Source: an uncultured Chloroflexales bacterium
GTDB taxonomy: Bacteria > Chloroflexota > Chloroflexia > Chloroflexales > Chloroflexaceae
Length of the DNA: 39,663 nt
Direction of reading: 5' to 3'
NCBI GenBank assembly: GCA_937918935.1
Contig: CAKZSI010000052.1
Span: 1-39,663 of the forward strand
Part shown: one piece after another, positions 39,639 to 39,663 of the stretch
Position numbering within the stretch: position 1 is the first letter of the stretch
Layout: each line of letters opens with the position of its first letter
Position numbers and translations under genes: made by a program
Notes under the pieces: generated by a model
Told to the model about the DNA's origin: nothing
The model's database searches: none
Seen by the model: the letters and a program-made list of their open reading frames with translations, nothing else

Positions 39639-39663
39639 GGGAGGGTCTGGGAGGGATGCTCCC
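39639..39663. repeat. Dispersed palindrome copy cut by the window edge
   Basis: GGGAGGGTCTGGGAGGGATG followed by CTCCC, preceded by GCCGCAAAACAAC. This is the same arrangement, in reverse order of flank, as the copies at 4907-5023 that end in CGTTGTGCGGC. Confidence 0.6.

Overview
This GC-rich window reads as a chromosomal segment of a filamentous Chloroflexota bacterium (class Chloroflexia, Roseiflexus/Chloroflexus-like). That placement is inference from several traits: an ArsA-like protein with an HSP20-type tail, DUF1800/DUF1501 and DUF4129/DUF4350 pairs, many secreted Ig/golvesin-type proteins with Pro/Ala-rich linkers, a zinc-ribbon Ser/Thr kinase with YRD in place of HRD, and short palindromes in almost every intergenic gap. 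No rRNA, tRNA, CRISPR array, phage or complete insertion sequence was seen.

Layout, left to right. 1-644: start of a large DEAD/DEAH helicase that runs off the edge (-). 905-4877: three exported proteins (a golvesin/Fn3-type protein and a DUF3048 protein on -, a three-repeat Ig-like protein on +). 5113-10546: a minus-strand run of a small coiled-coil protein, YbaK-like deacylase, HAD phosphatase, Ser/Thr kinase and an amino-acid-binding lipoprotein, then a small membrane protein (+) with a good promoter. 10855-15000: adenosine-specific kinase, second YbaK-like protein, unknown membrane protein and K+/H+ antiporter (all -). 15283-18228: uvrA (-). 18656-22037: Tat-exported DUF1800-DUF1501 pair (+). 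22038-22465: repeat-rich gap holding a MITE-like insertion. 22466-26358: cystathionine gamma-synthase-like enzyme followed by a TPM-domain protein split into two frames at an A7 run (-). 26742-31835: small membrane protein (+), then a minus-strand group DUF4129-DUF4350-membrane protein-argB-crp. 32016-36885: second gamma-synthase-like enzyme, ArsA-like pseudo-ATPase, SDR oxidoreductase, RmuC (+). 37013-39601: M23 peptidase (-) and a cysteine-less low-molecular-weight phosphatase homologue (+), fired from back-to-back promoters.

Most genes are housekeeping or envelope functions: DNA repair (uvrA, rmuC), sulfur amino acids (two PLP enzymes), arginine (argB), tRNA quality control (two YbaK proteins), ion homeostasis, cell wall (M23) and signalling (kinase, Crp/Fnr). 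The most unusual features are: (i) the TPM gene, whose two halves join exactly by a -1 shift at A-AAA-AAA with a Shine-Dalgarno-like AGGAGG 10 nt upstream, as in dnaX; (ii) a 174-bp element with 19-bp perfect terminal inverted repeats and an 11-bp target duplication, inserted in a copy of a dispersed palindrome; (iii) two enzyme-family members lacking their key catalytic motifs (ArsA-like, LMW-PTP-like); and (iv) the dense palindrome and G-quadruplex content of the gaps. Start codons were reset to internal ATG/GTG/TTG where a ribosome-binding site or signal peptide demanded it.
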